The notes under the pieces: model-generated
What the model was told of the DNA's origin: nothing
The model's input: the letters and a program-made list of their open reading frames with translations, nothing else
The model's database searches: none
Origin: JBGSWC01 sp041752635
GTDB taxonomy: Bacteria; Planctomycetota; Planctomycetia; Pirellulales; Lacipirellulaceae
Assembly: GCA_041752635.1 (NCBI GenBank)
Contig: JBGSWC010000024.1
Coordinates: forward strand, 1-22,262
Direction: 5' to 3'
DNA: 22,262 bases
Translations under genes and position numbers: made by a program
Shown here: positions 1 through 8,095 of the stretch, in pieces
Position numbering within the stretch: position 1 is the first letter of the stretch
Layout: every line of letters starts with the position of its first letter

Positions 1-1439
1 CCAGCGACCACGTCGTTGCCGTAGTCGATCGCCCGCACAAGTCGACCGGGAGTCGATGCGTAGATACGCACGGCATCCCGCGACTGCAACGAAATCGGAG
101 CAGAAATTCGAGATGGAAGAGGCAAGGCAAAGATCGCTCCCGCGAGGGTCATTGCCGCGAGCGCTAGACTGGCAGTCGATACGATCCGCAGGTGGCGAAG
201 TTTTCCTGGTCGGCGAAACCAGGCCGCCAGCGACATGACAGCCGAGAAGCTCATGCTGCCAACGACTACCGCCGCCATCAACACAAATATCAAATCAAGT
301 CCCAATGGATGTAATGCTCGATAGAGAAAGAGCCCAATCGTCGTGAGCAAAACGACACGGTAAACGATCGATGCGGTAGCATAAGCGGCTAGCCAACCCG
401 AATAGGGCTCGGGCCTTGGCAAGCCGGGTCGAGGGTCGCGTACCAACAGCCGAACGATCCGCTCGCGAAGGCAATTCCGAGATTGCTCCCAGAGATTGGG
501 CGTACCGCAAAGATCGGACAATATGAAGTAGCCATCGAACTTGAGTAGAGGATTGCCGTTAAATAGTAGAGTTCCAACCGTACAGACAATGGTGATATTC
601 AGGACAATCGAGTGTAGCGGGCCTGGCAGAGTATAGTGCCACACAATGACCGCTAATGCTGCGAGTTGAAGTTCGACAATAATCCCCGCAGCCGCGATGG
701 CAATACGCTGCCAGCGGCTACGCAGAATCCAGGCGTCGGTTACGTTGCAATAGAGGCAAGGTGTGAACAAAAGAAACATGATGCCAAGTTCATGGCAACT
801 TCCGCCAAAATGTCGGCAAGTTAGTGCGTGTCCCAACTCATGCAAAATCTTGGTGCCCGCCAGGGCGATGGCTAACCACAACAGATTACGACCTTGCAAG
901 AACTGATCGACCCGTGGAATTTCGTTGGCGAGGACGCTGAATTCAGAGATTGCTATTAACGTGGCCCAACAGCCGACGAGCACGCAAACTAGGAACAAGG
1001 TCCAGCTAAAGCACCACCGTGTGCGAGCGTAAAGCCAGTCGAGTAATCCGGTCGGATTGATCCCCGGCAGCCGAATTGCCAGCAAGTTTGTGGCCGTCGC
1101 AACGGTATCGCGACGAATCTGTTGGTTCTCACTTTCCAATAGTCGCTCGCCATGCGAGGTAGCGTCTGTGCAAACCAGACCCTTGCGAAACAAATCATAC
1201 AAGAAGAGTTGCAGGCGTCGGGGCGTCATCTTTCTTGGAGCACGCTCGCGGGCAAACTCGTTGATCAACTGCGTCATGGTCCGCGAACCATCGAGCCTTT
1301 GCAGAAAAAAATGTTCGTCTGCGCCAAACAAGAAGTAGCGCAACGATACGGGATCCTTGACGATCCAGGTTCCGCTAGACGAGTCTTGAGGTTGCAGCAC
1401 CAGATCGGGACGAAGCCTCACATTGTTCGGAAGGTTCAT
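1..1439 (-). CDS. PqqD-like / M50 zinc metalloprotease / HlyD fusion membrane protein (C-terminus beyond window)
   Basis: The open frame runs from an ATG at 1439 down to base 1 with no stop, giving 479 codons; the C-terminus lies outside the window. Residues about 8-90 (RPDLVLQ, KDPVSLRYF, QRLDGSRT, then a helical stretch) look like a PqqD-type winged-helix peptide-binding domain. A hydrophobic multi-span region follows, with the zinc site HELGH at residues 200-204 and the second M50 motif NPLLKFDG at 296-303 (D302 the expected third ligand). After several more hydrophobic segments, residues about 450-479 (VRIYASTPGRLV, DYGNDVVAG) read like the start of an HlyD/biotinyl-lipoyl half-motif. Known relatives are annotated as putative peptide zinc metalloproteases (K16922/YydH-like) or site-2 protease homologues. 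The start overlaps the stop of the adaptor gene upstream as ATGA, so the two are probably translationally coupled. Inferred role: membrane-embedded processing or export of a peptide or protein. The substrate is unknown. Confidence 0.85.
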   Translation of the reverse strand, partial: MNLPNNVRLRPDLVLQPQDSSSGTWIVKDPVSLRYFLFGADEHFFLQRLDGSRTMTQLINEFARERAPRKMTPRRLQLFLYDLFRKGLVCTDATSHGERLLESENQQIRRDTVATATNLLAIRLPGINPTGLLDWLYARTRWCFSWTLFLVCVLVGCWATLIAISEFSVLANEIPRVDQFLQGRNLLWLAIALAGTKILHELGHALTCRHFGGSCHELGIMFLLFTPCLYCNVTDAWILRSRWQRIAIAAAGIIVELQLAALAVIVWHYTLPGPLHSIVLNITIVCTVGTLLFNGNPLLKFDGYFILSDLCGTPNLWEQSRNCLRERIVRLLVRDPRPGLPRPEPYSGWLAAYATASIVYRVVLLTTIGLFLYRALHPLGLDLIFVLMAAVVVGSMSFSAVMSLAAWFRRPGKLRHLRIVSTASLALAAMTLAGAIFALPLPSRISAPISLQSRDAVRIYASTPGRLVRAIDYGNDVVA

Positions 1440-2398
1440 CTGCCGCCTCGAGATCCTGTAATCGCGGGAGCGGAGTCGACCGTGCTTTGCCGAGCAGTCG
1501 CAGCGCGCGGTGTGATCGTCATACGAACTCGCATGCCGGGCAGGAACTCACCGGCACTGTTTTCGAATTCTGCCCTCACGCGCAGTTGTCCGCTCACCGG
1601 GTTGATTTCGGGATTGAGAAAGACAATCTTTCCCTGGGCCGTCGCTGATTTTTCGTTTTGTGATTCGGTCGAGATCGTGACGGGAGCATCCTTTAATTCG
1701 GCCAACCCGAAACGTGCATCGACAAGTCCGTCGACTTGCAGCCGATCGGTTCGCACAATTCGCATCACCGACTCGCCGGGCTCTACCCATTCGCCCTGGC
1801 GTCGCAGTACCTCGACGATCATTCCTTGCACGGGCGATTCGATTTCGCAAAGCTTCACTCGCAATAAGGCCATTTCACGGTCTTTTTGCTTTACTTGTAA
1901 TGTGAGCGCATCCATTTGGTGATCTTGTTTCGCTTGTTCGAGTTCGAATGCCGCCTGTTCTGATTTGACTCGAAATTCTTCCAATTCAGAACGCGAGATG
2001 CTGCCCGCGCGTTGGTCGGCGGCCCGCTTCAGTCGATCGTATTCGTCACGGGCGAACTGAAGTGCTGTTTCACTCGAACGAATCGAAACATCGTTCGCGG
2101 CTTTTTGCCTTGCTAATTCGTGCTCTTGTGCAGCGCGTTCGTACACTAGTCGCGGTTCGCGATCATCGATCGTGGCGATCGTATCTCCGCCCTGTACGGA
2201 ATTGCCTTCGGTCACTTTGACGGTCGCCAGGACGCCTGCTGTTCGCGCGGGAACCTCGATTTCGTCTATTACGCCAACCAGTGCCGACTGCGCTTCGATC
2301 GTTGTTGCGCGGACATTTGCGAACGGCGCACACAGAATGCAGACGAAGGCCGTCAATCGAATTCGGGAATTGGTCGATGGGAAGTAAATCGATTGCAT
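1436..2398 (-). CDS. HlyD/RND-type periplasmic adaptor (membrane fusion protein)
   Basis: A 320-aa protein. I chose the ATG at 2398 because it begins a typical signal peptide (hydrophobic RLTAFVCILCAPFANVRA, residues about 14-32). An upstream in-frame start at 2524 would only add residues antisense to nothing useful and overlapping the preceding gene. The mature part opens with a barrel-sandwich half (VIDEIEVPARTAGV, VTEGNSVQGGDTIA), then a long charged coiled-coil hairpin (about 75-170), the second lipoyl half (SPVQGMIVEV, QGEWVEPGESVMRI) and a beta-barrel region ending near GEFLPGMRVRM. This is the standard order for adaptors that bridge an inner-membrane exporter and a TolC-like duct. It lies 52 nt downstream of the GAF-HlyD gene and overlaps the M50 gene by 4 nt, so the three form one operon. 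The partner is presumably the divergently transcribed TolC homologue. Confidence 0.88.
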   Translation of the reverse strand: MQSIYFPSTNSRIRLTAFVCILCAPFANVRATTIEAQSALVGVIDEIEVPARTAGVLATVKVTEGNSVQGGDTIATIDDREPRLVYERAAQEHELARQKAANDVSIRSSETALQFARDEYDRLKRAADQRAGSISRSELEEFRVKSEQAAFELEQAKQDHQMDALTLQVKQKDREMALLRVKLCEIESPVQGMIVEVLRRQGEWVEPGESVMRIVRTDRLQVDGLVDARFGLAELKDAPVTISTESQNEKSATAQGKIVFLNPEINPVSGQLRVRAEFENSAGEFLPGMRVRMTITPRAATARQSTVDSAPAITGSRGGR

Positions 2399-2450
2399 CT
2401 CACTGCCTTGGCTTGTGTTGTGTCGTCTAAATGAGTTGAAACACGATGAA

Positions 2451-4433
2451 CTAGAAGCGGAAAAAACCCACAACTCGATCGACAATTTTGTGGCACCAGA
2501 CATAAAAAAGGCTTCTTTGACCACAATTCAGACGCGCCGATACCGTCGCTCCGGGGCGAGGATCTAGCGCGGTATTGTCGTCGACGCTGATGACGACTTT
2601 AACCACCGGGCGGTTCGTCGCATCGATTTCGGTTCTGCCAGCGAGTCGTTCAACTCGGCCCCGGAAGGTTGTGCCCCGCTCGGTCGCCAACTCTAGTTCG
2701 GCGGTTGGTGCGACACCGGAGTTAACGAGTGTCAGCAGAGGTCCGAACTCGTCGTCGCGAACACTCATGTCGGCTTCCCAATCGCCTCCCACATCGGCAA
2801 CCGTCAACAACCGTTGTCCCCGGCGGACGGGTCGATTCTTGAGCAACTGGTCTGTTTCCCAAGTAAGGATGACTCCGTCGATCGGACTATTCACCATCAG
2901 CCGTTTCCGCTCGTCATGCAGAACAATCAGTCGCTGCTGCTGGTTCTCACTGAGCAACTGAAGTTCTTGTTTCTCGGCCGCCAATTGCCTTGCTTGCACG
3001 TCTTCGTCACGCCGGGTTGTCGTACCGGGCAACAACATGATCGAATCGATCGAGCGTAGGCGTTGTAACGTCGCTTCGTGTTCTCCCTGAATCTTTTGTA
3101 TCTCAAGGTCGAGTTCAGGACTCGTCATTTCAATCAACAGTTGACCCTTGTTAACTTTCGCTCCATGAGTGATCGCAATACGAGCGACTTGCCCGTCGAG
3201 TGGAGCAAACACACTTTGCCGAACAGTTGGCTGTAAGACTCCTTCGGCTTGAACATGAAAATCTGTCCGTATGAAGAACGTCGATGTAATGGCCCCTATT
3301 ACCGCAAGAGCGGCAACGGATTTGGCAAGCCGATGTGTCGACTCGCCGGTTGCGCGTCGTCGACGTGAAAAGGGTAGGGCGGGTAATGATCGGTGCGTCA
3401 GTGCGCTGGCCAACGCCGACGAAGCGTGGCGAGCCACGTCAACTGCCATCGGCCTAATCTCGTCCCACGACCGAGCGTCGAAGTTCTCAATAACCAAGGC
3501 CCCAATAATCGTGCCGCTGTCCTTCGATTCCGCGTCTGGGCAGTCGACCAGTGGCACAATGCCCAACGAATTGGAATGAGCATCGTCGAAGTAGGCATTC
3601 AGTAGTCGGTCGATTTGCGGGGCAGTGTTGTTGTCACCCGCCTCAAAGCTCTGTACGAGCTTAGTCGCGCCCGTCGCCTTCAGTAACTTCTCCATGAGTC
3701 TGACTTGCCGTGACCGCCGGTGAATGACGTCCACAGCGCTTACGGCAGCCAACCGAAATTTTCGGCCACGTCGAATCGCTACTGTGACTCGATCGCAACC
3801 GATCAACGGGCGACTGGCGTTTGCGATCGTGACTGCTGTAATACGCGGATCGAGCGATCGATGGACTGCGGCGACAAAGTTATCGAATTGACGTGCCTTA
3901 TGACGACTCGCTCGCAGTTGCCGTAGCTCGTGACGCCGCAAATTGTCGGCAGCAAGCTCGGCGAGAATGTTAACCAGTCGCTGATTTCCTTCAAGCGTCT
4001 CGCCGCCGATACCAGATCGCTGTACCAATTCGATGAGCCCCCCAACATCGTCATCGATCAATAGCGGAACAGCCAGAAGGTGGCCATCAAATGGGTTGGA
4101 AACAACGCCCTGGTGAAACGGCGGCAACCGCACTGGTCTCGCGAAGCTGGCCATTCTCATCATCAACTGGCGATGCTCGGCGTCAGCGAAGGGTGGACTG
4201 AGGTCGTGGAGCCCAAATTGGCACTCGAGTTGCATTGAATCGCGACCAAGCGAGGTCCAGACTGCCGCACCCGTTGGCGCGAGTGCGTCGCGAATGACAG
4301 CGATAAGTTGCTCCGCGACTTGATGAAACGGAGTATCTGACTTCGCCAGATTCGCAAATTCCGAGAGCAAACGCTCGAAATCTTCCCATTCTGGTTCGTT
4401 GCCAACATCAATTTGCGACAAATTTCCGGACAT
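2451..4433 (-). CDS. Membrane protein with tandem GAF-like domains and a C-terminal HlyD-type adaptor domain
   Basis: A 660-aa protein from the ATG at 4433; an alternative GTG at 4469 would add 12 residues and neither start has a clear ribosome site. The N-terminal half (about residues 20-350) contains two alpha/beta modules resembling GAF domains, for example the segments HLLAVPLLIDDDVGGLIELV and later IVPLVDC with GTIIGALVIENF. A single membrane span lies near residues 370-390 (VAALAVIGAITSTFF). Beyond it is an HlyD domain: first lipoyl half (VFAPLDGQVARI, HGAKVNKGQLLIEM), a Gln/Glu/Arg-rich coiled coil (about 435-525), second half (VNSPIDGVIL, VRRGQRLLTVAD) and a beta region. Topology therefore predicts cytoplasmic GAF domains and a periplasmic adaptor on one chain. 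First gene of the minus-strand export operon, divergent from the TolC gene. The GAF ligand cannot be read from the sequence. Confidence is high for the HlyD part, moderate for GAF. Confidence 0.85.
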   Translation of the reverse strand: MSGNLSQIDVGNEPEWEDFERLLSEFANLAKSDTPFHQVAEQLIAVIRDALAPTGAAVWTSLGRDSMQLECQFGLHDLSPPFADAEHRQLMMRMASFARPVRLPPFHQGVVSNPFDGHLLAVPLLIDDDVGGLIELVQRSGIGGETLEGNQRLVNILAELAADNLRRHELRQLRASRHKARQFDNFVAAVHRSLDPRITAVTIANASRPLIGCDRVTVAIRRGRKFRLAAVSAVDVIHRRSRQVRLMEKLLKATGATKLVQSFEAGDNNTAPQIDRLLNAYFDDAHSNSLGIVPLVDCPDAESKDSGTIIGALVIENFDARSWDEIRPMAVDVARHASSALASALTHRSLPALPFSRRRRATGESTHRLAKSVAALAVIGAITSTFFIRTDFHVQAEGVLQPTVRQSVFAPLDGQVARIAITHGAKVNKGQLLIEMTSPELDLEIQKIQGEHEATLQRLRSIDSIMLLPGTTTRRDEDVQARQLAAEKQELQLLSENQQQRLIVLHDERKRLMVNSPIDGVILTWETDQLLKNRPVRRGQRLLTVADVGGDWEADMSVRDDEFGPLLTLVNSGVAPTAELELATERGTTFRGRVERLAGRTEIDATNRPVVKVVISVDDNTALDPRPGATVSARLNCGQRSLFYVWCHKIVDRVVGFFRF

Positions 4434-4469
4434 GAAAATAAGTATAAGCGCCGATTGCAAGCGCTGCAC

Positions 4470-4496
4470 TCAAATGCTGGCAAGGCCAGCGTTTGA
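4470..4496. promoter_or_regulatory. Hairpin/dyad in the divergent export spacer (candidate operator)
   Basis: Arms TCAAATGCTGGC and GCCAGCGTTTGA flank a 3-nt AAG loop; 11 of 12 positions pair and the twelfth is a T/G mismatch. It sits between the GAF-HlyD gene (ATG at 4433) and the TolC gene (4737). There is no T-run after it on either strand, so an operator is more likely than a terminator. On the minus strand a TATACT box lies a few bases before the ATG at 4433, which could mean a leaderless transcript, but no good -35 box was found. Confidence 0.4.
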
Positions 4497-4726
4497 TTTG
4501 CTGGCTCACGTTCGACTGGTGGAATAAAAGGGCGCTAACAATGCCTAACCCGCCGACTTGCTAGCAATGCGTAGTGCTTGCAGCGGTTTTTCGCGTAAAA
4601 CGGCGCATTCGGCTCATTCCGTTCGTGCCTGATGTCCGATTCCGTTTGATAAGCGCAGAAATATGCCGACTCGCCGGTTGGAACGGCGCGGTTTATCGAT
4701 GACACAAACGTGTAAGATTCCCATGC

Positions 4727-4731
4727 AAGGA
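4727..4731 (+). promoter_or_regulatory. Ribosome binding site supporting a TTG start for the TolC gene
   Basis: AAGGA at 4727-4731 is 5 nt ahead of TTG at 4737. The in-frame ATG at 4752 would be 20 nt from this site and has no other one. Both starts leave a lipoprotein signal peptide, so the mature protein is the same. Confidence 0.5.
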
Positions 4732-4736
4732 CGCAA

Positions 4737-6605
4737 TTGCGGGTCAACACAATGCAATTAAGCAACCTTTGCAGAACTACTGTCCTGGCTGTTCTCGTGC
4801 TTTCGGGATGTAGCCGGAATCGCGAGTTCGTGGCGTGTACGTCGCCCGTTGGCGACTGCGTGCCTTCTCCCGAGGGTGTCATTGAGCAGCGCTCGTACCA
4901 AGAGCCATTCTCAGCTTGTGCGAATACAGCACCTGCACCAGAACCGTTCATGCTCGATTCCGATACGGCCGAAGTGCCGTACTGGAATATGCAGCTCGAA
5001 GACACCATCGAGTACGCGCTGATGAACTCGTCGGTGATGCGCAAGATCGGTGCCAATCTGCTGCAGGCTCCCGAACTTGTGCCCACGGTATATGATCCTT
5101 CGATTGTGGCGACCAATGCTCGCTACGGCGAAGAAGCCGCGCTGTCGGCTTTTGATGCTCAGCTTGGATCGCGACTCTACTACGAACAGAATGATCGAGC
5201 CCTCAATAACTCGCTCTTAGGTGGTGGCACCAACTTCTTTCAGCAGGATCTGTGGCGCCTCCAAAACGAATTGTCAAAGCAAACGGCGGCCGGAACGCAG
5301 TTTGCGGTCAGGCATAACGTCGAAGACGATCTCAACAATGCACCGCGAAACATCTACGGCACGGCCGGTGATATCAATGCGCATGCTTGGACCTGGAACC
5401 TAGAAGCAGAAGTGCGTCACCCGCTCATGCAGGGGGGGGGCGTCGACTTTAACCGCATCGCGGGTCCCAACGCAACACCAGGCGAGATTCACGGCGTGCT
5501 CATCGCGCGTGTGAATACCTCGATTAGCGCTGCCGAATTCCAGCTCACGCTACGCAATTATCTCAGCGACGTCGAAAACGCCTACTGGGAATTAGTTTTC
5601 GCCTACCGCGACTTAGAAGCCAAAAAATCAGCTCGTGATCGTGCGTTGGCAACCTGGCAGCGACTGAAGGCACTCAACGAGAACGACGTGGCGGGAGCCG
5701 AAGCAGACAAGGTTGCTCAGGCCGAGGAACAGTATTTTCGTTTTCAGCAGGATGTTGAAACGGCGATTGGCGGAAGGCTACTCGATGGCACGCGCGATTT
5801 TAACGGGAGCACAGGGGGCACATTCCAAGGTGTTGGCGGTGTGTATGTCGCCGAGCGTCGCTTGCGTTTGATGATGGGTGCCCCGATTACTGACGGACGA
5901 CTCATTCGGCCGGTTTCGGAACCGCAAGTGGCAGAGGTCGTGTTTGATTGGAATGGTTTGGTGAGTTGTGCCCTCGCACAACGGACCGAGCTCTTGCAAC
6001 AACGCCTCCGAATTAAGCGTCGAAGCCTTGAACTACAAGCAAGCCAAAATTTTCTATTGCCTGAACTCGATGTCGTAGGACGATACCGTCGCCGGGGATT
6101 TGGCGACAACCTTTACGACGCCAATGCTCCGCTTTCGACCGGCGGTCCGAGCACCAACACGGGAACTGACGAGTGGCAGATGGGAGTCGAGTTAGCAGTG
6201 CCAATTGGCTATCGTCAAGCGAACGCAGGGGTTCGCAATGCCGAACTCGCGCTGGCTCGTGATCGGGCCATCTTGGGCGAACTCGAACGTCAGATCGTAC
6301 ACGACGTTGGCAATGCCGTGGGCGATGTGAATCGACTCTACAAGGTTGTTCAAACAGCCTACAATCGGCGCACCGCGGCTCAAACGCAATTCGACATACT
6401 TAACGATGCTGATTTGCAGGAATCGGTGCGTGGTCGTCGAATCGACTTTAATTTGCTGCTCGACGCGGAACGGCGACTCGCCGATGCCCAAATCTCTTAC
6501 TACCGAGCGAGAATCGAATACGCCGTCGCGCTTAAGAACGTCAACCTCGAAGTCGAGAACTTGTTGCCCTACAACAAGGTGCAAATAGCTGGAATTGAAG
6601 ACTGA
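4737..6605 (+). CDS. TolC-family outer-membrane efflux/secretion lipoprotein
   Basis: A 622-aa protein, longer than E. coli TolC. The signal peptide ends in a lipobox LSGC with Cys25 (TTG start), so the protein is probably a lipoprotein. Two long helical repeats typical of the OEP family are visible: one around LRNYLSDVENAYWELVFAYRDLEAKKSARDRA in shortened form (LSDVENAYWELVFAYRD, about residues 275-300), the second at the end (RRIDFNLLLDAERRLADA, then SYYRARIEYAVALKNVNLE, about 560-612). The motif MQGGGVDFNRIAGPN near residue 232 is shared by planctomycete TolC homologues as I recall them. Expected role: trimeric outer-membrane duct contacting HlyD-type adaptors, which are encoded divergently just upstream. 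A run of nine G at 5432-5440 lies in the QGGG codons and is a slippage-prone site. Confidence in the family is high; the transported substrate is unknown. Confidence 0.9.
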   Translation: MRVNTMQLSNLCRTTVLAVLVLSGCSRNREFVACTSPVGDCVPSPEGVIEQRSYQEPFSACANTAPAPEPFMLDSDTAEVPYWNMQLEDTIEYALMNSSVMRKIGANLLQAPELVPTVYDPSIVATNARYGEEAALSAFDAQLGSRLYYEQNDRALNNSLLGGGTNFFQQDLWRLQNELSKQTAAGTQFAVRHNVEDDLNNAPRNIYGTAGDINAHAWTWNLEAEVRHPLMQGGGVDFNRIAGPNATPGEIHGVLIARVNTSISAAEFQLTLRNYLSDVENAYWELVFAYRDLEAKKSARDRALATWQRLKALNENDVAGAEADKVAQAEEQYFRFQQDVETAIGGRLLDGTRDFNGSTGGTFQGVGGVYVAERRLRLMMGAPITDGRLIRPVSEPQVAEVVFDWNGLVSCALAQRTELLQQRLRIKRRSLELQASQNFLLPELDVVGRYRRRGFGDNLYDANAPLSTGGPSTNTGTDEWQMGVELAVPIGYRQANAGVRNAELALARDRAILGELERQIVHDVGNAVGDVNRLYKVVQTAYNRRTAAQTQFDILNDADLQESVRGRRIDFNLLLDAERRLADAQISYYRARIEYAVALKNVNLEVENLLPYNKVQIAGIED

Positions 6606-6649
6606 CAGCTAGTCCCCGCCCGCGCTCCCTCTGCGCCTACCCGAACGCA

Positions 6650-8095
6650 ATGACCATGAATCCCAAACCAACTCACTCGCAGCAGGTGCATCGCCGAACG
6701 GTCGGATCTGGACGGCGGCGCAGACGGCGTCACGGTCAACGGCACCTTGTCGTGGTCATGTTGGGTTGTTTTGCGGCCTCGGCCTGCGTGGTCGGCGCGG
6801 CAGAGCCGAGAAACCCTTTCACCGTGAGCAACGGCGACGGGATCCTGCCAGTCGGCTGCGATTGCTGTCCGCCTCCCTGCGTAACGCGCTCGCCCTACTA
6901 CATCCAACCCCGACCGGTCACAGGTGACGGTGGCTTCGTGGTACCCGAGGCGAGTATCCTTCCCAATGGAGAAGGTACAACAGGGTCGCCCTATGAGTTT
7001 CCTGAAGGAGTCGAAGGCGTGCCGCCTGATACGCTGGCAGGCATGAACAACGCGAGCGCGTCACAAATGCCGGGCGGTCTCGGAGCCGTCGCGGCCAGTC
7101 AGTCGCCATCGATGCACATGATTGGCGATTTCTTCGGCGGCGGCTATTTTCTCGGCGGGATGGATGGATTTGCCACAGTGCCGGGTGCCGGTGGCGACCG
7201 CCGGTTCAAGGCAACCGATAACCTTAATCCGATGCCGCAAGATCGGTTGTTTTTTAATTACCAACGATTTAACGAAGTGGTCTACGACATCAACGGCACA
7301 AACCAGAGCGTGAACCGCTATACGTTTGGCATCGAACGGACTTTTCTCGATGACACGATGTCGCTCGAGCTACGGCTTCCGATCGTCGGTGGTTTGAACA
7401 ACGTTCAGTCGTTCAACGATCCCGATACAACAACTTCCGAATTCGGGAATGTTTCGTTGACGGTCAAGGCTTATGTCTGCCCGATTGGTTGCTGGTCGGT
7501 TTTGTCAGGCATGGCTATCATCCTGCCGACGGCGAGCGACGCCGCCGTCGATGGTGTATCGACACGCACCCTACTCGAAAACAACGCTGTCCATCTGCAG
7601 CCCTACATCGGTTTGAACTATTCGCAAAAATGCAGCCGATGGTTTTCGACGGCCTACATGGCCTTCGATTTTGACACCAACGGGAATGCACTCTACACGA
7701 GCGACGACGGTGGCTCGGGTACGTCACCCATGACATTCGTCGACGATGTTCGCGACCAGACGCTGATGTTCGTCGACTGTCAGCTCGGCTATTGGCTTTA
7801 CCAGGACTACGGTCATATCGGATACTTGAATGGCATCGCCCCCGTGCTGGAATTGCACTACAGCCGAGCGCTCAACGATCCTTACCAGGATGCCCCTGAG
7901 CTTATCAATAATCCGTTTGGCAAGATCGAGGTACTCAATCTGACGGGCGGATTGGTGTTTGACATTCGCAACAGCGCGACAGTCACTATTTATGGAACAA
8001 CTCCTCTCAATAAAGAAGAAGTAGAATTCCAGGGCCTTGTCGTCTCGCCGAATTTTGAATCGGAGTTTGGCGTGCAGTGCGTGTACCGATACTAA
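6650..8095 (+). CDS. Predicted outer-membrane beta-barrel protein, function unknown
   Basis: A 481-aa protein 44 nt after the TolC gene and probably in the same transcript. The N-terminus has an unusually long, very basic leader (GSGRRRRRRHGQRH) before a hydrophobic core (LVVVMLGCFAASACVVGAA), read as a signal peptide; the Cys in ASAC is not a good lipobox. A Cys/Pro cluster (CDCCPPPC) follows near residue 65, then a low-complexity Gly/Pro-rich stretch. From about residue 200 onward the sequence alternates polar and hydrophobic residues in short strands (NRYTFGIERTF, MSLELRLPIVGG, GNVSLTVKAYV, WSVLSGMAIILPTAS), ending in Tyr, as in outer-membrane barrels. The strand pattern and LPTAS turn recall the phenol-degradation MetA-like transporter family, but I cannot confirm that. 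Its TAA stop overlaps the TAG of the convergent caspase gene. Confidence 0.72.
   Translation: MTMNPKPTHSQQVHRRTVGSGRRRRRRHGQRHLVVVMLGCFAASACVVGAAEPRNPFTVSNGDGILPVGCDCCPPPCVTRSPYYIQPRPVTGDGGFVVPEASILPNGEGTTGSPYEFPEGVEGVPPDTLAGMNNASASQMPGGLGAVAASQSPSMHMIGDFFGGGYFLGGMDGFATVPGAGGDRRFKATDNLNPMPQDRLFFNYQRFNEVVYDINGTNQSVNRYTFGIERTFLDDTMSLELRLPIVGGLNNVQSFNDPDTTTSEFGNVSLTVKAYVCPIGCWSVLSGMAIILPTASDAAVDGVSTRTLLENNAVHLQPYIGLNYSQKCSRWFSTAYMAFDFDTNGNALYTSDDGGSGTSPMTFVDDVRDQTLMFVDCQLGYWLYQDYGHIGYLNGIAPVLELHYSRALNDPYQDAPELINNPFGKIEVLNLTGGLVFDIRNSATVTIYGTTPLNKEEVEFQGLVVSPNFESEFGVQCVYRY

Noticed and set aside
1152..1922. 256-codon plus-strand open frame
   Set aside because: It is antisense to the M50 and adaptor genes, both of which have clear family motifs; its translation is Ser/Arg-rich without recognisable structure.
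6650..8095. Lipoprotein call for the barrel protein based on SAC in its leader
   Set aside because: The residue at -3 is not Leu/Val/Ile, and a signal-peptidase I site at VVGAA fits better.
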